Part shown: positions 47,951 through 57,468 of the stretch, one piece after another
Layout: each line of letters begins with the position of its first letter
How positions within the stretch are numbered: the stretch's first letter is position 1
Assembly: GCA_015065065.1 (NCBI GenBank)
Contig: SVQX01000006.1
Span: 1-60,005 of the forward strand
DNA length: 60,005 nt
Origin: Oscillospiraceae bacterium
Lineage (GTDB): Bacteria > Bacillota > Clostridia > Oscillospirales > CAG-272
Direction: 5' to 3'
Notes under the pieces: generated by a model
What the model saw: the letters and a program-made list of their open reading frames with translations, nothing else
The model's database searches: none
Told to the model about the DNA's origin: nothing
Program-made: the position numbers and the translations under genes

Positions 47951-48571
47951 ATGATGAACGCTATAGATCCTATGCAGCTGCTTGAGGTAAACAGACAAAG
48001 ATTTATCGACATATATAAGGGCAAGATAAAAAGAGAGGGAGCGGATAAGCTGCTGGCGTTTTTGACGTCAGAGAGCTGTGACTTTTTCACTGCCCCCGCG
48101 TCGACGAGATACCACGGAAACTTTGAGGGCGGACTGCTTCAGCACAGCCTTAACGTGTACGACTGCCTTTGCGATATTCTCGCCCGTCCGAGAATGAAGG
48201 ATGTGTACGGCATCAGCTATCCCGAGGAGAGCGTGGCTATTGCCGCGCTGATGCACGACCTGTGCAAGATAAATTTCTATAAGACCTCCTATCGCAACGT
48301 AAAGAATGCGGAGGGAAGGTGGGAGAGCGTTCCTTACTACACCATTGAGGATAGCCTGCCTTACGGGCATGGCGAGAAATCGGTGTATATACTGTCGGGA
48401 TATATGAAGCTCACCCGCGACGAAGCGTTTGCCATACGTTATCATATGGGCTTTTCGGGAACGGAGGATCCGGGTACGGTCGGAAAAGCGCTTGAAATGT
48501 TCCCACTCGCATACGCGCTGAGCGTGGCTGATATGGAAGCGGCGTATTTTATGGAAGGCAAAGTAAATTAA
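47951..48571 (+). CDS. HD-domain hydrolase
   Basis: The 206-aa protein carries HD-superfamily metal residues: H in GLLQHSLNVYD (~residue 61), HD in ALMHDLCKIN (~95), H in PYGHGEKS (~141) and H in IRYHMGFSG (~165). Such proteins are phosphohydrolases or phosphodiesterases; the region resembles the HD part of YhaM-type exonucleases without the OB domain. AAAGGAGAGG precedes ATG 47951. It lies 13 bases after the MATE gene and is probably cotranscribed. Confidence 0.82.
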   Translation: MMNAIDPMQLLEVNRQRFIDIYKGKIKREGADKLLAFLTSESCDFFTAPASTRYHGNFEGGLLQHSLNVYDCLCDILARPRMKDVYGISYPEESVAIAALMHDLCKINFYKTSYRNVKNAEGRWESVPYYTIEDSLPYGHGEKSVYILSGYMKLTRDEAFAIRYHMGFSGTEDPGTVGKALEMFPLAYALSVADMEAAYFMEGKVN

Positions 48572-48619
48572 AATAAGAACAGGCTTTTCGCAACATGCGA
48601 AAAGCCTGTTCTTATTTTA
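48570..48619. terminator. Bidirectional terminator between convergent genes
   Basis: A perfect 23-bp stem (48570-48592 with 48596-48618), loop ACA, with A-rich left and T-rich right ends. It serves the HD gene on the plus strand and the lipoprotein operon on the minus strand. Confidence 0.93.
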
Positions 48620-50308
48620 TCATTCCGTAACCTTCGGGCAATACAGCATCTCGTCGGCAACGTATGTACCGTCGCTCTTATAGACCTCGGTGCATTCTCG
48701 GTCGGTGTAGAGGACCTTATAGCCGTCACCTAAGCGGAGTGCGATAGGATCGCCCTGCCGTGCGGTAGCCGAAACGGTGCGCTCGTCCTTAGTGTTGGGG
48801 TCAAGTATTACGGTGACGGTGCGCATTTCGTGCGATGCGTCGGTAACGTACCCGAACATTTCCTCCGCCTCTGTCATATCGGTGGAGTTATAGGTGACGG
48901 TCATTCGGTAAAGTCCCGCTTCCTTTCTGTTTTCCTTGACGCCTAAATATTTAACGGCGACAATGGAAAGCGTGGTTTTGCTGACCGTATATTCAGCCTT
49001 GACGTATTGGTACTGTCCCTCCTCGCCGTACAGCGCCAGAATCTCTGCCGTGCGTTGAGCCGACGGGCGGGCGGTGATATAGAAATAATAGTTGTTTTCA
49101 TCTATCTCAAGCACGGTGTCGTCTGCCATGCCCTCCGCAACGAGTGGAGCTGCGAATTTTTCCGTAACGGTAGACTCCACGTCTGCCGACTCGCGTACGG
49201 TCGCAACGTATCGGTCGCCGTCCTTTTCGTAGGTGCGTCCGCTTGAAAGATATATCTCGGGCACGGTGCCGTTATCCGAATACATATAATCATGGGTTAT
49301 ATGCAGGGCTTCGATGAGCGTGCCGTCGCCATTGAATTTTTTGACTGAATAATTTTCAAATATTTCAAGTAGGCTCTCCGTATTGCTTGACGCCATAACA
49401 TCGGCAAGCTTTATTTCCGCGGAGTCGACGTCGATAGCTCGGCAATAAAGCGTTTCGTCGTTGGAGTAAGCTCCGTCGCTGCGGTAGGGGACGGTGCATT
49501 CACGGTTGGAATATACTGCCTTGTAATTATCTCCGAGCCGCAGAGCGATAGGATCTCCGCGCCGCGCAACACAGCTTACCGTCCGCTCGTTTTTGGTGTC
49601 GGGGTCAAGCACTACTGTAACGGTGCGCATCTCATAGGAGGTGTCGGTGGCGTGGGCGTACATGTTTTTCGCATCCCAGATACCCTTGGCGTCGTAGGAA
49701 ATACGGGCGTTTGCAAGCAGAGCTTCTCCACCGTCGTTACGTACACAGTAATAGGTGAGATCGGTCACGGTCAGCGTGTCGCGGTTGATAACGTACACGG
49801 CTTTGAGGTAAGCATAGGCTTTCTTTGTGTCAAAGGATTCGGCAATTTTTGTCGAGCGGTTGGCGGAAAGCCTGGTCGTGACGTTCAAAAGGTAGTCGTC
49901 CTGCGTAACGGATATTACCTCCTCGTCTACCGCGCCGCTGTCGATAACGGGGACCTTGAAGTATTCGTTGGATACATAAGCCTCTACCTCCTCGGGAAAA
50001 CGCACCGTGGCGACGTAGGTGTCATCCGACTTTTCGTAGGTGCGCTCACCTGCGTACAGCTCGGGCGTTACTCCGTCGTCGCAGTAAATATAGTCATCGG
50101 AGATAAGCACCTTTTCGGGCATGCCGTCCCGCTTGGTACTCCATTGAACGTAGTAGTTGTCAAAGGATTCAAGCACCGCTTCGGTGTTGTTTGCCGCAGC
50201 CACACGGCTCATGTCCACCGTGGGCTCGCTTTTGTTGCAGCCGAATAGGGAAATGCACAGGGAAGCGAAGCAAAGCATAGCCGCGGCTCGTATAATTTTT
50301 CTTTTCAT
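48620..50308 (-). CDS. Lipoprotein with two tandem ~265-residue repeats
   Basis: The 562-aa protein starts with a lipoprotein signal (KRKIIRAAAMLCFASLCIS, lipobox LFGC near residue 24). I do not recognise the domain. The mature part is an internal duplication: each half has NTEA/S-LEIFENY-like, RTYEK--D-YVATVR, EMRTVTV-LDP-TK-ERTVS and RGDPIALRLGD-YK motifs, ending with DE-LYC. It is the last gene of the rhamnosidase operon, 21 bases after it, and may bind a carbohydrate or wall component. TTGGAGAA precedes ATG 50308. Confidence 0.8.
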   Translation of the reverse strand: MKRKIIRAAAMLCFASLCISLFGCNKSEPTVDMSRVAAANNTEAVLESFDNYYVQWSTKRDGMPEKVLISDDYIYCDDGVTPELYAGERTYEKSDDTYVATVRFPEEVEAYVSNEYFKVPVIDSGAVDEEVISVTQDDYLLNVTTRLSANRSTKIAESFDTKKAYAYLKAVYVINRDTLTVTDLTYYCVRNDGGEALLANARISYDAKGIWDAKNMYAHATDTSYEMRTVTVVLDPDTKNERTVSCVARRGDPIALRLGDNYKAVYSNRECTVPYRSDGAYSNDETLYCRAIDVDSAEIKLADVMASSNTESLLEIFENYSVKKFNGDGTLIEALHITHDYMYSDNGTVPEIYLSSGRTYEKDGDRYVATVRESADVESTVTEKFAAPLVAEGMADDTVLEIDENNYYFYITARPSAQRTAEILALYGEEGQYQYVKAEYTVSKTTLSIVAVKYLGVKENRKEAGLYRMTVTYNSTDMTEAEEMFGYVTDASHEMRTVTVILDPNTKDERTVSATARQGDPIALRLGDGYKVLYTDRECTEVYKSDGTYVADEMLYCPKVTE

Positions 50309-50329
50309 GTTTTTCTCCAATAAAGTCGA

Positions 50330-52840
50330 TCAATCCGTAATAACGACCGTATATTCGCCTGCGTGAAGCTCAAAGCAAAGTCTGGCGCCGTCGCGGTGAG
50401 CGCAAAGCTCGGTGGAGGTAACGACCTTGCCGTTGAGAGTCAGGCTGTCACCCTTGCAGATAAAGCGAGCCTCGGCAACCGTGCCGTCGGGAACGGTGAC
50501 GGTATACGTCGTTTTGCCGTCCTTGCGCGACCAGCCGCTCTTTATTGTGCCGTAGTCGCACTTGTACTCGGCGGCGGCGGAGTTGATGTTCTTCTGTCCG
50601 CCTATCAGCTTGTCCTCTGTACGCATATCGGGACAGGGGGCGATAATAAAGCGGGAGAATGCGGGGTTATTTTCGTCGGGCAGGATTCCGCACATGCCCG
50701 AATAGAACCACTCTGCTACCGCGCCGTAGGCGTAGTGGTTAAAGGAGTTCATCTCCACCTTGCCGAAGCCGTCTGCTATGGTGTAGGAATTCCAACGCTC
50801 CCATATAGTCGTCGCGCCCTGCTTGACGGAGTACAGCCAAGAGGGATTCTCGGTCTGCAGGAGCAGGTCGTAGCAAAGGTGGGTAAGTCCCACGCGGGAA
50901 AGCACGCGGCAGAGTATCGCAGTCCCAAGGAAGCCGGTGGAAAGACGATAGCCGTTTTCGATTATCTTTTCCTCAAGTCGCTTTGCCGCAGCGGGGATTT
51001 CGTCAGGCTCAAGCAGGTCAAAGTCGATAGCCATAAGGTAAGCCGCCTGCGTGTCGTATATTGGCAATCCGTCCTTGAAATAGGTATCTCTGAAATAAGC
51101 GAGCGCCTCGCCCGTGCGGTTTCGGTAATATTCTGCGCGCTCTGACCTTCCGAGAATACGGCAGAATTTTTCCATCAGTCGCAGGTCGTTGACGTAATAA
51201 GCGGTCGCAACGTAGCGGTTGTCGGTGTAATCGTAAGCCAGCCAGTCGCCGTAGCATGCCTTCGCGCCCTTGATGCCGAAATTTCGCTCAATGTAATCCA
51301 TGTAAAGCTCCATGGACTCAAAATGCTCCTCAATAAGGCTCTTGTCCTTGTACATCACCCACATTCTGTAAGGCACGATAAGTCCGGCGTCCGCCCAAGC
51401 GGAGTTGCCGCTGTTGACAGGCTTTGCAAACATTCGGGGAGCAACGTCGCAGTAAGCGCCGTCGTTGTCTATCTGCGTATCGCGCATATCACCCAGCCAC
51501 TTGCGCATAAATTCGCGCACGTTTGCAAGGTAGGAAGCCGCGCCGATAAATACCTGCGTGTCACCCGTCCAACCAAAGCGCTCGTCGCGCTGAGGGCAGT
51601 CGGTGGGTGCGGAAAAATAGTTTCCGCGCATACCCCAAAGCACGTTGGAGTAAAGCTGATTTATGTCCTCGTGGTCGCAGACGAAATTGCCCACCCAATC
51701 AAGCTGTGAGCCAATGACCTCACCGCAGACGGACAGAATATCCACGTCGCCGTCGGCTTCTATTTCAAGATATCTGAAGCCGTAGAATGCATGAGTGGGG
51801 AAATATACCTCCTCGCCATCGCCGCTTGCGATATACACTATTCTCGCAAGAGCCGAGCGGTAGTTGCTCATATAAAGGCTGCCCTCCGCGCTGTCGTTGC
51901 CTGCCGACGCCTTGCCGTTGTCGTTGAGCATTTCAGCCACGCAAGCGTGGATGCGAGTGCCGCGTGCCGCGCGAAGCTTTATTGCGGGACGTCCGACCAT
52001 GTTCTGTCCCATGTCGTAAATAACCGACTGACCCGCCGAAAGAGTCTGCACGTCACAGCCGTTGCCCTCGGCGGAGCGAATGACGTTTACCTTGCCGTAG
52101 TCGGTGCCATTGTCCACTGTGCCGTCAATTACCCGTGCGGTTAAAGGCTTTCTTGACAGCGACTCATTCGTGCGGATGGAAGGGCCTACGCGGTCAACAA
52201 CCTGTCCCGCAAAGCCGTCGTAAAGAGAAGCGCTTATCCACTCGTGCGCATTTGGATTTTTAGATGCGTGGGGAATACGGGCGTCGTAATACTCGCCGTC
52301 CCAAAGGTCGGCGCGAAGCACAGGACCGCATATAGCCGCTTGCCAATCCTCCCCCGTTATTATGCGCTCCTCGCCGTCCTCGTATGTAAGGATTATTTCA
52401 GCAGAAAGGGCGCAGGGAGGATAATCGTAAAATCCATAGGATATTCTGCCGCAGCACCAGCCGGGCGATACCTCTGCGACGAAAAGGTTGTCCTCGCGCA
52501 CAAGAGAGGTGATATCGTATTGGTCAGCAAAGGCGCGGCTACGCGGGTCGGTCCAACCGGGCTTGTATTCGTCATAAATTTTCTCGCCGTCAACCACCTC
52601 TGCAAAAACGCGCTCCCCGTTTACGAAAAGGTCGTAAACGCCGATAGCGGTCGCGCGGACGGTTGCCCTTTTGAGATTTTTTCCTATTTTAAATTCCCTT
52701 TTCAGAGTGAGCAGACCGCCAAACGGTTCGAGGCTCAGCTCCTTGCAGTTGTACTTTCCAAAGGCGTAGCCATGGTCGCCCCAAGGGGTGGGGAAGCGCA
52801 CGGTTGCATAATCGCGGTGAGTGATAAAATGCTTGTTCAT
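50330..52840 (-). CDS. GH78-like alpha-L-rhamnosidase
   Basis: The 836-aa glycosidase has the N-terminal beta-sandwich modules (RATAIGVYDLFVNGERV, W-T-D-P region) and the (alpha/alpha)6 catalytic domain with DCPQRDERFGWTGD near residues 413-426 and GATTIWERWNSY near 685. These are the acidic catalytic blocks of GH78. There is no signal peptide, so it probably acts on imported rhamnosides. AAGGAG precedes the ATG. It is between the broken beta-propeller gene and the lipoprotein gene. Confidence 0.92.
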   Translation of the reverse strand: MNKHFITHRDYATVRFPTPWGDHGYAFGKYNCKELSLEPFGGLLTLKREFKIGKNLKRATVRATAIGVYDLFVNGERVFAEVVDGEKIYDEYKPGWTDPRSRAFADQYDITSLVREDNLFVAEVSPGWCCGRISYGFYDYPPCALSAEIILTYEDGEERIITGEDWQAAICGPVLRADLWDGEYYDARIPHASKNPNAHEWISASLYDGFAGQVVDRVGPSIRTNESLSRKPLTARVIDGTVDNGTDYGKVNVIRSAEGNGCDVQTLSAGQSVIYDMGQNMVGRPAIKLRAARGTRIHACVAEMLNDNGKASAGNDSAEGSLYMSNYRSALARIVYIASGDGEEVYFPTHAFYGFRYLEIEADGDVDILSVCGEVIGSQLDWVGNFVCDHEDINQLYSNVLWGMRGNYFSAPTDCPQRDERFGWTGDTQVFIGAASYLANVREFMRKWLGDMRDTQIDNDGAYCDVAPRMFAKPVNSGNSAWADAGLIVPYRMWVMYKDKSLIEEHFESMELYMDYIERNFGIKGAKACYGDWLAYDYTDNRYVATAYYVNDLRLMEKFCRILGRSERAEYYRNRTGEALAYFRDTYFKDGLPIYDTQAAYLMAIDFDLLEPDEIPAAAKRLEEKIIENGYRLSTGFLGTAILCRVLSRVGLTHLCYDLLLQTENPSWLYSVKQGATTIWERWNSYTIADGFGKVEMNSFNHYAYGAVAEWFYSGMCGILPDENNPAFSRFIIAPCPDMRTEDKLIGGQKNINSAAAEYKCDYGTIKSGWSRKDGKTTYTVTVPDGTVAEARFICKGDSLTLNGKVVTSTELCAHRDGARLCFELHAGEYTVVITD

Positions 52841-52856
52841 GTTTGCTCCTTGGATT

Positions 52857-54016
52857 TTAGAAATTCAAGACCTCCGCGGAAAGGAGAGCGATCTCGCGCC
52901 TTCCGTTATGGGTGGTGTCAAAGCTGATATATTTGTTGTCGAAAACGTATCTCGCGTGAAGGTCACAGCGAATGTCGTTGGTGATCGGAACGTCGGTCTT
53001 GGCGCGCAGCAATTCCTTTTCCGCTCCCGTTTTTACGTTATACGCCATAAGATAGCGGTATCTGTTCTTGGGGTAGCCGTCGCCGATAATGTAATGACCG
53101 TCGGGTAAAACGTTGCAGTGAATATCGGGGTTGCCCGGCAGATCAAAATAGGGCATGTAATAGTTTTCCGCCGAGCCGTCGCGGACGTCGATATTGAACA
53201 TAGAGGTCACGCCGCCCACGGTACAGTGAGCAACGATGTGGTGGCTGTCCACCCAGCAGTAGTGGGAAACGTAGGTGTTGGGAAGCACAGTGCGAGCATT
53301 GCCCTCAAGGTCGCAAACCACCATTGACGTAGTCCACCAGACGCCCTCACCCGTGGAAAAATTACGGACGAGCATAACGAACAGGTCGGAGGTGGTGTTA
53401 AAGGTGATATGATTTACAAGAACCTTGTCGCCGTCAAATCCGGACAATGGCGCAAGAGTGTCGTAGAAAAGTATCTGCTTTGAACTTCCGCTTTCCATAT
53501 CCACAAGGAAAACTCCGTCCTCGTGAGGAGCTTTATCGTTTGCGAATTCGTCCTTCCAGCCGGCATAGCCGTAGCCCGGGCGGAAATCGTAGATGCGTCC
53601 GAAGTTTACGCCAAGTCCCCATTTACCGTCGGGGAGATGCATGCGGTGGCGCGGTCGGCGTATTTCTTTTCGCCCGTCGCAAAATTGTGGGTAAGGGTCA
53701 TGAATTTACCGTCCTCGTACACGTTGTAGATAACGGTGTCGGGGATGTACGGATGAAATTGGAGCATGGCACCCTGCTGGAAATTCCATGCTGTGGTTTC
53801 CCCGATCTTGAAGAACTGCCCGTTCTCAACGTAGCCGACCTCGCAAATATCCTCCGCCACGGGAAGGCGGTCCATAAAGGGTACACGGTGGCAAAGATGT
53901 CTGCCCGTTTTGCCGTCGGTGGCGCGCATATCGTAGTAGCCGAAAAAGTAGTGATATCCGTCGTCGGGGGTAATTATCTGTACCTCACAAGCGGTATTAT
54001 TTATAAGGTTGTCCAT
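52857..54016 (-). pseudogene. Beta-propeller-like protein broken by a one-base frameshift
   Basis: Two frames make one protein: the 5' part (54016 to about 53634) ends its good sequence at ATACISP, and the 3' part continues with DGKWGLGVNFGRIYDF. They meet at a run of four G on the plus strand (53631-53634); one more G would restore CISPDGKW and a ~386-aa protein. Repeated blocks with H-x-W/Y and D-G-x-Y suggest a beta-propeller, resembling oligogalacturonide-lyase-like proteins (low confidence). It has a good ribosome binding site and consensus promoter. A sequencing error in the G run is possible. Confidence 0.75.
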
Positions 54017-54058
54017 AATAAGCTCCTTTTTAAAAGTGATATGTATTCTGTTTAAAGT

Positions 54059-54087
54059 ATTATACCATTTTTATCCTTGCATGTCAA
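54059..54087 (-). promoter_or_regulatory. Consensus promoter of the rhamnosidase operon
   Basis: On the minus strand TTGACA (54087-54082) and TATAAT (54064-54059), both perfect, with 17-base spacing, about 43 bases before the first ATG. Confidence 0.85.
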
Positions 54088-54114
54088 TACGGAATTGAAG
54101 GTGACGGTATAACA

Positions 54115-54297
54115 TTTTCGGTTGAAGGTTAAAATTGAAAGCGGGAGGACGATATCCCCCTACAGACGAATTCTTGGCCGCAGGGGAGGATGCCGTCCTC
54201 CCGAATATTGCAAAAATAATTTTATCAAATTTCTTTGGCGACAATCCTTTTTTACAAAAAGGCTTGTCGGGTGCGAGAGCGAGGTCCCGCATGTGAC
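54115..54297. repeat. Hairpin repeat module between genes
   Basis: CGGGAGGACG (54142-54151) pairs with CGTCCTCCCG (54194-54203), with ATCCCCCT/AGGGGAGGAT inside. A CCTTTTT-TAC-AAAAAGG hairpin follows (54247-54263). The order (GGGAGGA module, then a T/A-rich hairpin just before a GGGTGCG/CCCGC stretch) resembles the repeats at 39440 and 39920. It may terminate the PurF-like gene. No gene is present. Confidence 0.6.
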
Positions 54298-55704
54298 TTA
54301 CTCCTTGCCGTTCCAGCAATAGGTACAGAGGCAATCTGGATCGACACCGGTAGCCTTCAGCATATCGTCGAGGCGATGATAGCGGAGAGAGGTGAAGTGC
54401 AGCTCGCGGCGGATCTCCTCCACCATGCGAGCGTATTTTTCACTATCGGGGTCGAGGTACTGTTCTATCAGCTCATCGTCGGGCTCTCTGCCCTCAAGCC
54501 GCATAATGACACGGTGAGTGATAAGCTCCATTTTAGCGGTGGAGCGGGAGAAGCCGAGGTATTTACAGCTATACATCAACGGGGGGCAGCCTATGCGGAT
54601 ATGTACCTCGTCGGCACCGCTTTCGTACAGAAATTCGGTTGTTTCGCGGAGCTGTGTGCCGCGCACGATAGAGTCGTCGATAAGCAGCAGTCGCTTGCCG
54701 TCGATAAGATCGTGAATGGGAATAAGCTTCATCTTGGCGATAAGATCACGCTTTGATTGTGTAGGCGGCATAAACGAGCGAGGCCAGGTGGGCGTGTATT
54801 TTACAAACGGACGAGCGTAGGGAATGCCCGACTGGTTTGCGTATCCTATGGCGTGAGCAACACCCGAATCGGGAATACCCGCAACGATATCCGGCTTTGC
54901 GTTGTCGCGCATGGCGAGCAGTCTGCCGCAGTTGTAGCGCGCCTGCTCAACGCTGTGACCCTCATAGCTTGAGGAGGGGTAGCCGTAGTATATCCAGAGG
55001 AAGGTACACATCTTCATTTTTTTGCCGGGATCGACAAGCGTTTTTACACCGTCGGCGGTGACGACGACGATCTCTCCGGGGCCCAGCTCCTTGAAGTCCT
55101 TGTATCCGAGGTTGAGGTAAGCAAAGCTTTCAAAGCTGACGCAATAGCCGTCCGACTTTTCGCCTATCTGTACAGGCGTTCTGCCTAGCCTATCGCGGGC
55201 GGCGTAAATACCCTTGGGAGTCAGCACAAGCATAGTCAGCGAGCCGTCGATGACCTCCTGAGCGTAGCGTATGCCGTCAATGAAATTTTTCTTTTGATTT
55301 ATAAGCGATGCCACAAGCTCGGTGGGGTTGATGTCGCCGTTTTGCATTTCAAAAAAATGCGCCTTGTCGCGGATGATGCCGTTTACCAGCTCCTCGGCGT
55401 TGTTTATCTTGCCTACGGTAGTAATGGCAAACGTGCCGTGGTGCGAGCGCACGAGAATAGGCTGCGCCTGAAAATCCGAGATACAGCCAATGCCTGTATT
55501 GCCCTTTAGCGCTCCGAATTCGGACGTGAATTTGGTACGGAAGGGCGCGTTTTCAATGTTGTGAATAGCCTTTGAAAAGCCGTCCTGCGCGTCGTAGACC
55601 GCAAGACCTGCGCGGCGAGTTCCGAGATGTGAGTGATAGTCAGTTCCGTAAAAAAGGTCAAATACGCAATCCTCCTTGGAGGCGACGCCAAAAAAACCGC
55701 TCAT
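54298..55704 (-). CDS. PurF-like amidophosphoribosyltransferase paralogue without the N-terminal Cys
   Basis: The 468-aa protein aligns with PurF in both the glutaminase domain (HLGTRRAGLAVY, GCISDFQAQPILVRSH) and the PRTase domain (PRPP loop LLLIDDSIVRGTQLRE). It begins MSGFFGV, where PurF has the nucleophile Cys (CG-FG-), so glutamine hydrolysis is unlikely unless another residue serves. No purine genes are adjacent. It may use ammonia or have another role. AAAGGAG precedes the ATG. Two Cys near the end (CLCTYCW) could bind metal. Confidence 0.85.
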   Translation of the reverse strand: MSGFFGVASKEDCVFDLFYGTDYHSHLGTRRAGLAVYDAQDGFSKAIHNIENAPFRTKFTSEFGALKGNTGIGCISDFQAQPILVRSHHGTFAITTVGKINNAEELVNGIIRDKAHFFEMQNGDINPTELVASLINQKKNFIDGIRYAQEVIDGSLTMLVLTPKGIYAARDRLGRTPVQIGEKSDGYCVSFESFAYLNLGYKDFKELGPGEIVVVTADGVKTLVDPGKKMKMCTFLWIYYGYPSSSYEGHSVEQARYNCGRLLAMRDNAKPDIVAGIPDSGVAHAIGYANQSGIPYARPFVKYTPTWPRSFMPPTQSKRDLIAKMKLIPIHDLIDGKRLLLIDDSIVRGTQLRETTEFLYESGADEVHIRIGCPPLMYSCKYLGFSRSTAKMELITHRVIMRLEGREPDDELIEQYLDPDSEKYARMVEEIRRELHFTSLRYHRLDDMLKATGVDPDCLCTYCWNGKE

Positions 55705-55735
55705 GGAAAATCTCCTTTATCTCTTGGAATGGAAC

Positions 55736-55764
55736 AATTATACCACAAAATTCGCCTCTTTTCA
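55736..55764 (-). promoter_or_regulatory. Promoter of the PurF-like gene
   Basis: On the minus strand TTGAAA (55764-55759) and TATAAT (55741-55736), 17-base spacing. The remaining DNA to 56050 has no clear gene; a short GCCGAGGCAC element occurs at 55961 and as GCCCGAGGCAC at 56007. Confidence 0.75.
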
Positions 55765-56063
55765 AGTGGTTTTTGGGGGGTTGAAAAAATCTTGTTGAAA
55801 ATGCACGGCGCATATTCACCACGGAAAAATATTTTGAAAAATTAATCAAAAATTACCACGTTTACAGCGCCGCGAGCGGCTCATAATAAGAGCAGAGTCG
55901 AAAGCCACGGCGAGCTAAACGTCCGGCGTCGGCTCTCAGTGCCGACTCGGATCGTTTTGCCGAGGCACTGTATAAAGGTAAAAAAGATTGCCGATAGCCC
56001 GAGGCACACCATATCACGGTATGCGGCGGGTAGGCGCAAATCACGAAAGGTATGGTCATACGA

Positions 56064-56372
56064 ATGAAGAGAACCGATAGAAGCATAAGACTTATTATTG
56101 GTGCTGCGGCTATGTCGGCATTGTTGCTGTGCGCTGTATCGTGTACGAAAAAGAACGGACAGGAAACGGGAACTACGGCGGGCGCGGTAACCACTGCGCC
56201 GGATACTACCGTCGTAACAACCACGACGCCCACGACCACCGCACCGAACACCACCGAAACCACAACTGCACCTTCCGGCTCGGACACTAACGGCACGGAC
56301 AGCTCCGTGACCGGCACTACCGAGGGAACAACTCCCGCGGACAGTATTACGAGAGGACGCTTCATGAGATAA
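56064..56372 (+). CDS. Small Thr-rich lipoprotein
   Basis: The 102-aa protein has a lipoprotein signal (KRTDRSIRLIIGAAAMSALL, lipobox CAVSC near residue 27). The mature part is a low-complexity Thr/Ala/Pro stretch (TTTPTTTAPNTTETTTAPS) with no folded domain, ending in ITRGRFMR. It could be a surface spacer or a remnant of a larger lipoprotein. ATG 56052 is an alternative but sits too close to GAAAGG (56045-56050). A good terminator follows. Confidence 0.65.
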   Translation: MKRTDRSIRLIIGAAAMSALLLCAVSCTKKNGQETGTTAGAVTTAPDTTVVTTTTPTTTAPNTTETTTAPSGSDTNGTDSSVTGTTEGTTPADSITRGRFMR

Positions 56373-56423
56373 GCTTCGTGTAAGTCGCAAAATGCATGAC
56401 TGCGGACACGCAATTGCGGTTTG

Positions 56424-56470
56424 GCTCCCGCTGGGCGGCAGATAATGTCGCTTGGCGGGGGCTTTTCTTT
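56424..56470 (+). terminator. Terminator after the Thr-rich lipoprotein gene
   Basis: A 17-bp stem with several G-U pairs (56424-56440 with 56446-56462), loop GATAA, followed by TTTTCTTT. Confidence 0.75.
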
Positions 56471-56533
56471 GCGGGAGGGAATAGTTTTAATACAAAAAGA
56501 GCAATATTTGTCTTGCTTTTGCCCATTTTTGTC

Positions 56534-56562
56534 TTGCAAAAGTGAAAGGCTTGCTTTATAAT
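56534..56562 (+). promoter_or_regulatory. Promoter of the epimerase-oxidoreductase pair
   Basis: TTGCAA (56534-56539) and TATAAT (56557-56562), 17-base spacing, about 60 bases before the ATG. Confidence 0.7.
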
Positions 56563-56624
56563 TAAGCTGTGCGGGCAAGTAGCCCGTAGCAAACTTTTTC
56601 AAACTCGAAAGGAGAACTTTTATT

Positions 56625-57440
56625 ATGGCATTGTCGGTTGCGTTGCAGCTCTATACCGTCAGAGATGACGTAGCTGCTGATTTTGCAGGTACTCTTGCCA
56701 AGGTAAAGGCAATGGGATACGAGGGCGTTGAGTTCGCGGGACTTTTCGGACACAGCGCGGCAGAGGTAAAACAGATGTGCGAGGATGCCGGACTTGATCC
56801 CATCTCGGCTCACGTTCCTTACCGTGATATATTGAAGAATCCCCGCGGAGTTTTGTCCGCATACGCCGAGATCGGCTGCAAGTACGTAGCAATTCCTTAT
56901 CTCATTCCAGAGGACAGACCGGGCTCGGAAAATTTCAGCGAGGTTATCGAAAACGCAAAGCTTATCGGAAAGGTGGCACGTGAGCTTGGCATGACCCTGC
57001 TATACCATAATCACGACTTTGAATTTGATAAGATAGACGGGAGATATGCGCTGGAGGTGCTTTACGATACCGTCCCCGCAGATCTGCTCCAAACTGAGCT
57101 GGATACCTGCTGGGTAAACGTGGGAGGAGAAGATCCTGCGGCTTACGTGAGAAAATATACGGGCAGAGCGCCGGTGGTGCATCTCAAGGATTTTGTCGGA
57201 TCAAAAAACGAAAATATGTACGAGCTTATAGGAATCGAAAGCAAAAAGAAGGAAACCACCGTGCCCTTTGAATTTCGCCCCGTAGGCTACGGACGGCAGG
57301 ATATGCCTGCTATTATAAAGGCTGCTGAGAATGCAGGCGCTGCTTGGGTAGTGGTCGAGCAGGACAGACCTTCAATGGAGCTTACCCCCCTTGAGTGCGC
57401 CGCAAAGAGCCGCAAATATCTTGAATCTATCGGGCTTTGA
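56625..57440 (+). CDS. Sugar phosphate isomerase/epimerase-family TIM-barrel protein
   Basis: The 271-aa protein is of the xylose-isomerase-like (AP_endonuc_2) superfamily: LQLYTVRDDV near residue 8, GYEGVEFAGL near 31, LLYHNHDFEF near 125, ELDTCWVN near 157, VVHLKDF near 185 and VVVEQDRP near 245. E, D, H and E of these blocks would bind a divalent metal. Paired with a Gfo/Idh/MocA dehydrogenase 28 bases downstream, it is probably part of sugar or inositol-type catabolism. AAAGGAGAAC precedes the ATG. Confidence 0.88.
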   Translation: MALSVALQLYTVRDDVAADFAGTLAKVKAMGYEGVEFAGLFGHSAAEVKQMCEDAGLDPISAHVPYRDILKNPRGVLSAYAEIGCKYVAIPYLIPEDRPGSENFSEVIENAKLIGKVARELGMTLLYHNHDFEFDKIDGRYALEVLYDTVPADLLQTELDTCWVNVGGEDPAAYVRKYTGRAPVVHLKDFVGSKNENMYELIGIESKKKETTVPFEFRPVGYGRQDMPAIIKAAENAGAAWVVVEQDRPSMELTPLECAAKSRKYLESIGL

Positions 57441-57468
57441 TCCGAGTAATTAAAAAAGGAGAACGAAC

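Noticed and set aside
55862..56602. 246-codon antisense frame over the Thr-rich lipoprotein
   Set aside because: It is rich in Val/Pro/Ser runs that are the complement of the Thr repeat; no ribosome binding site.
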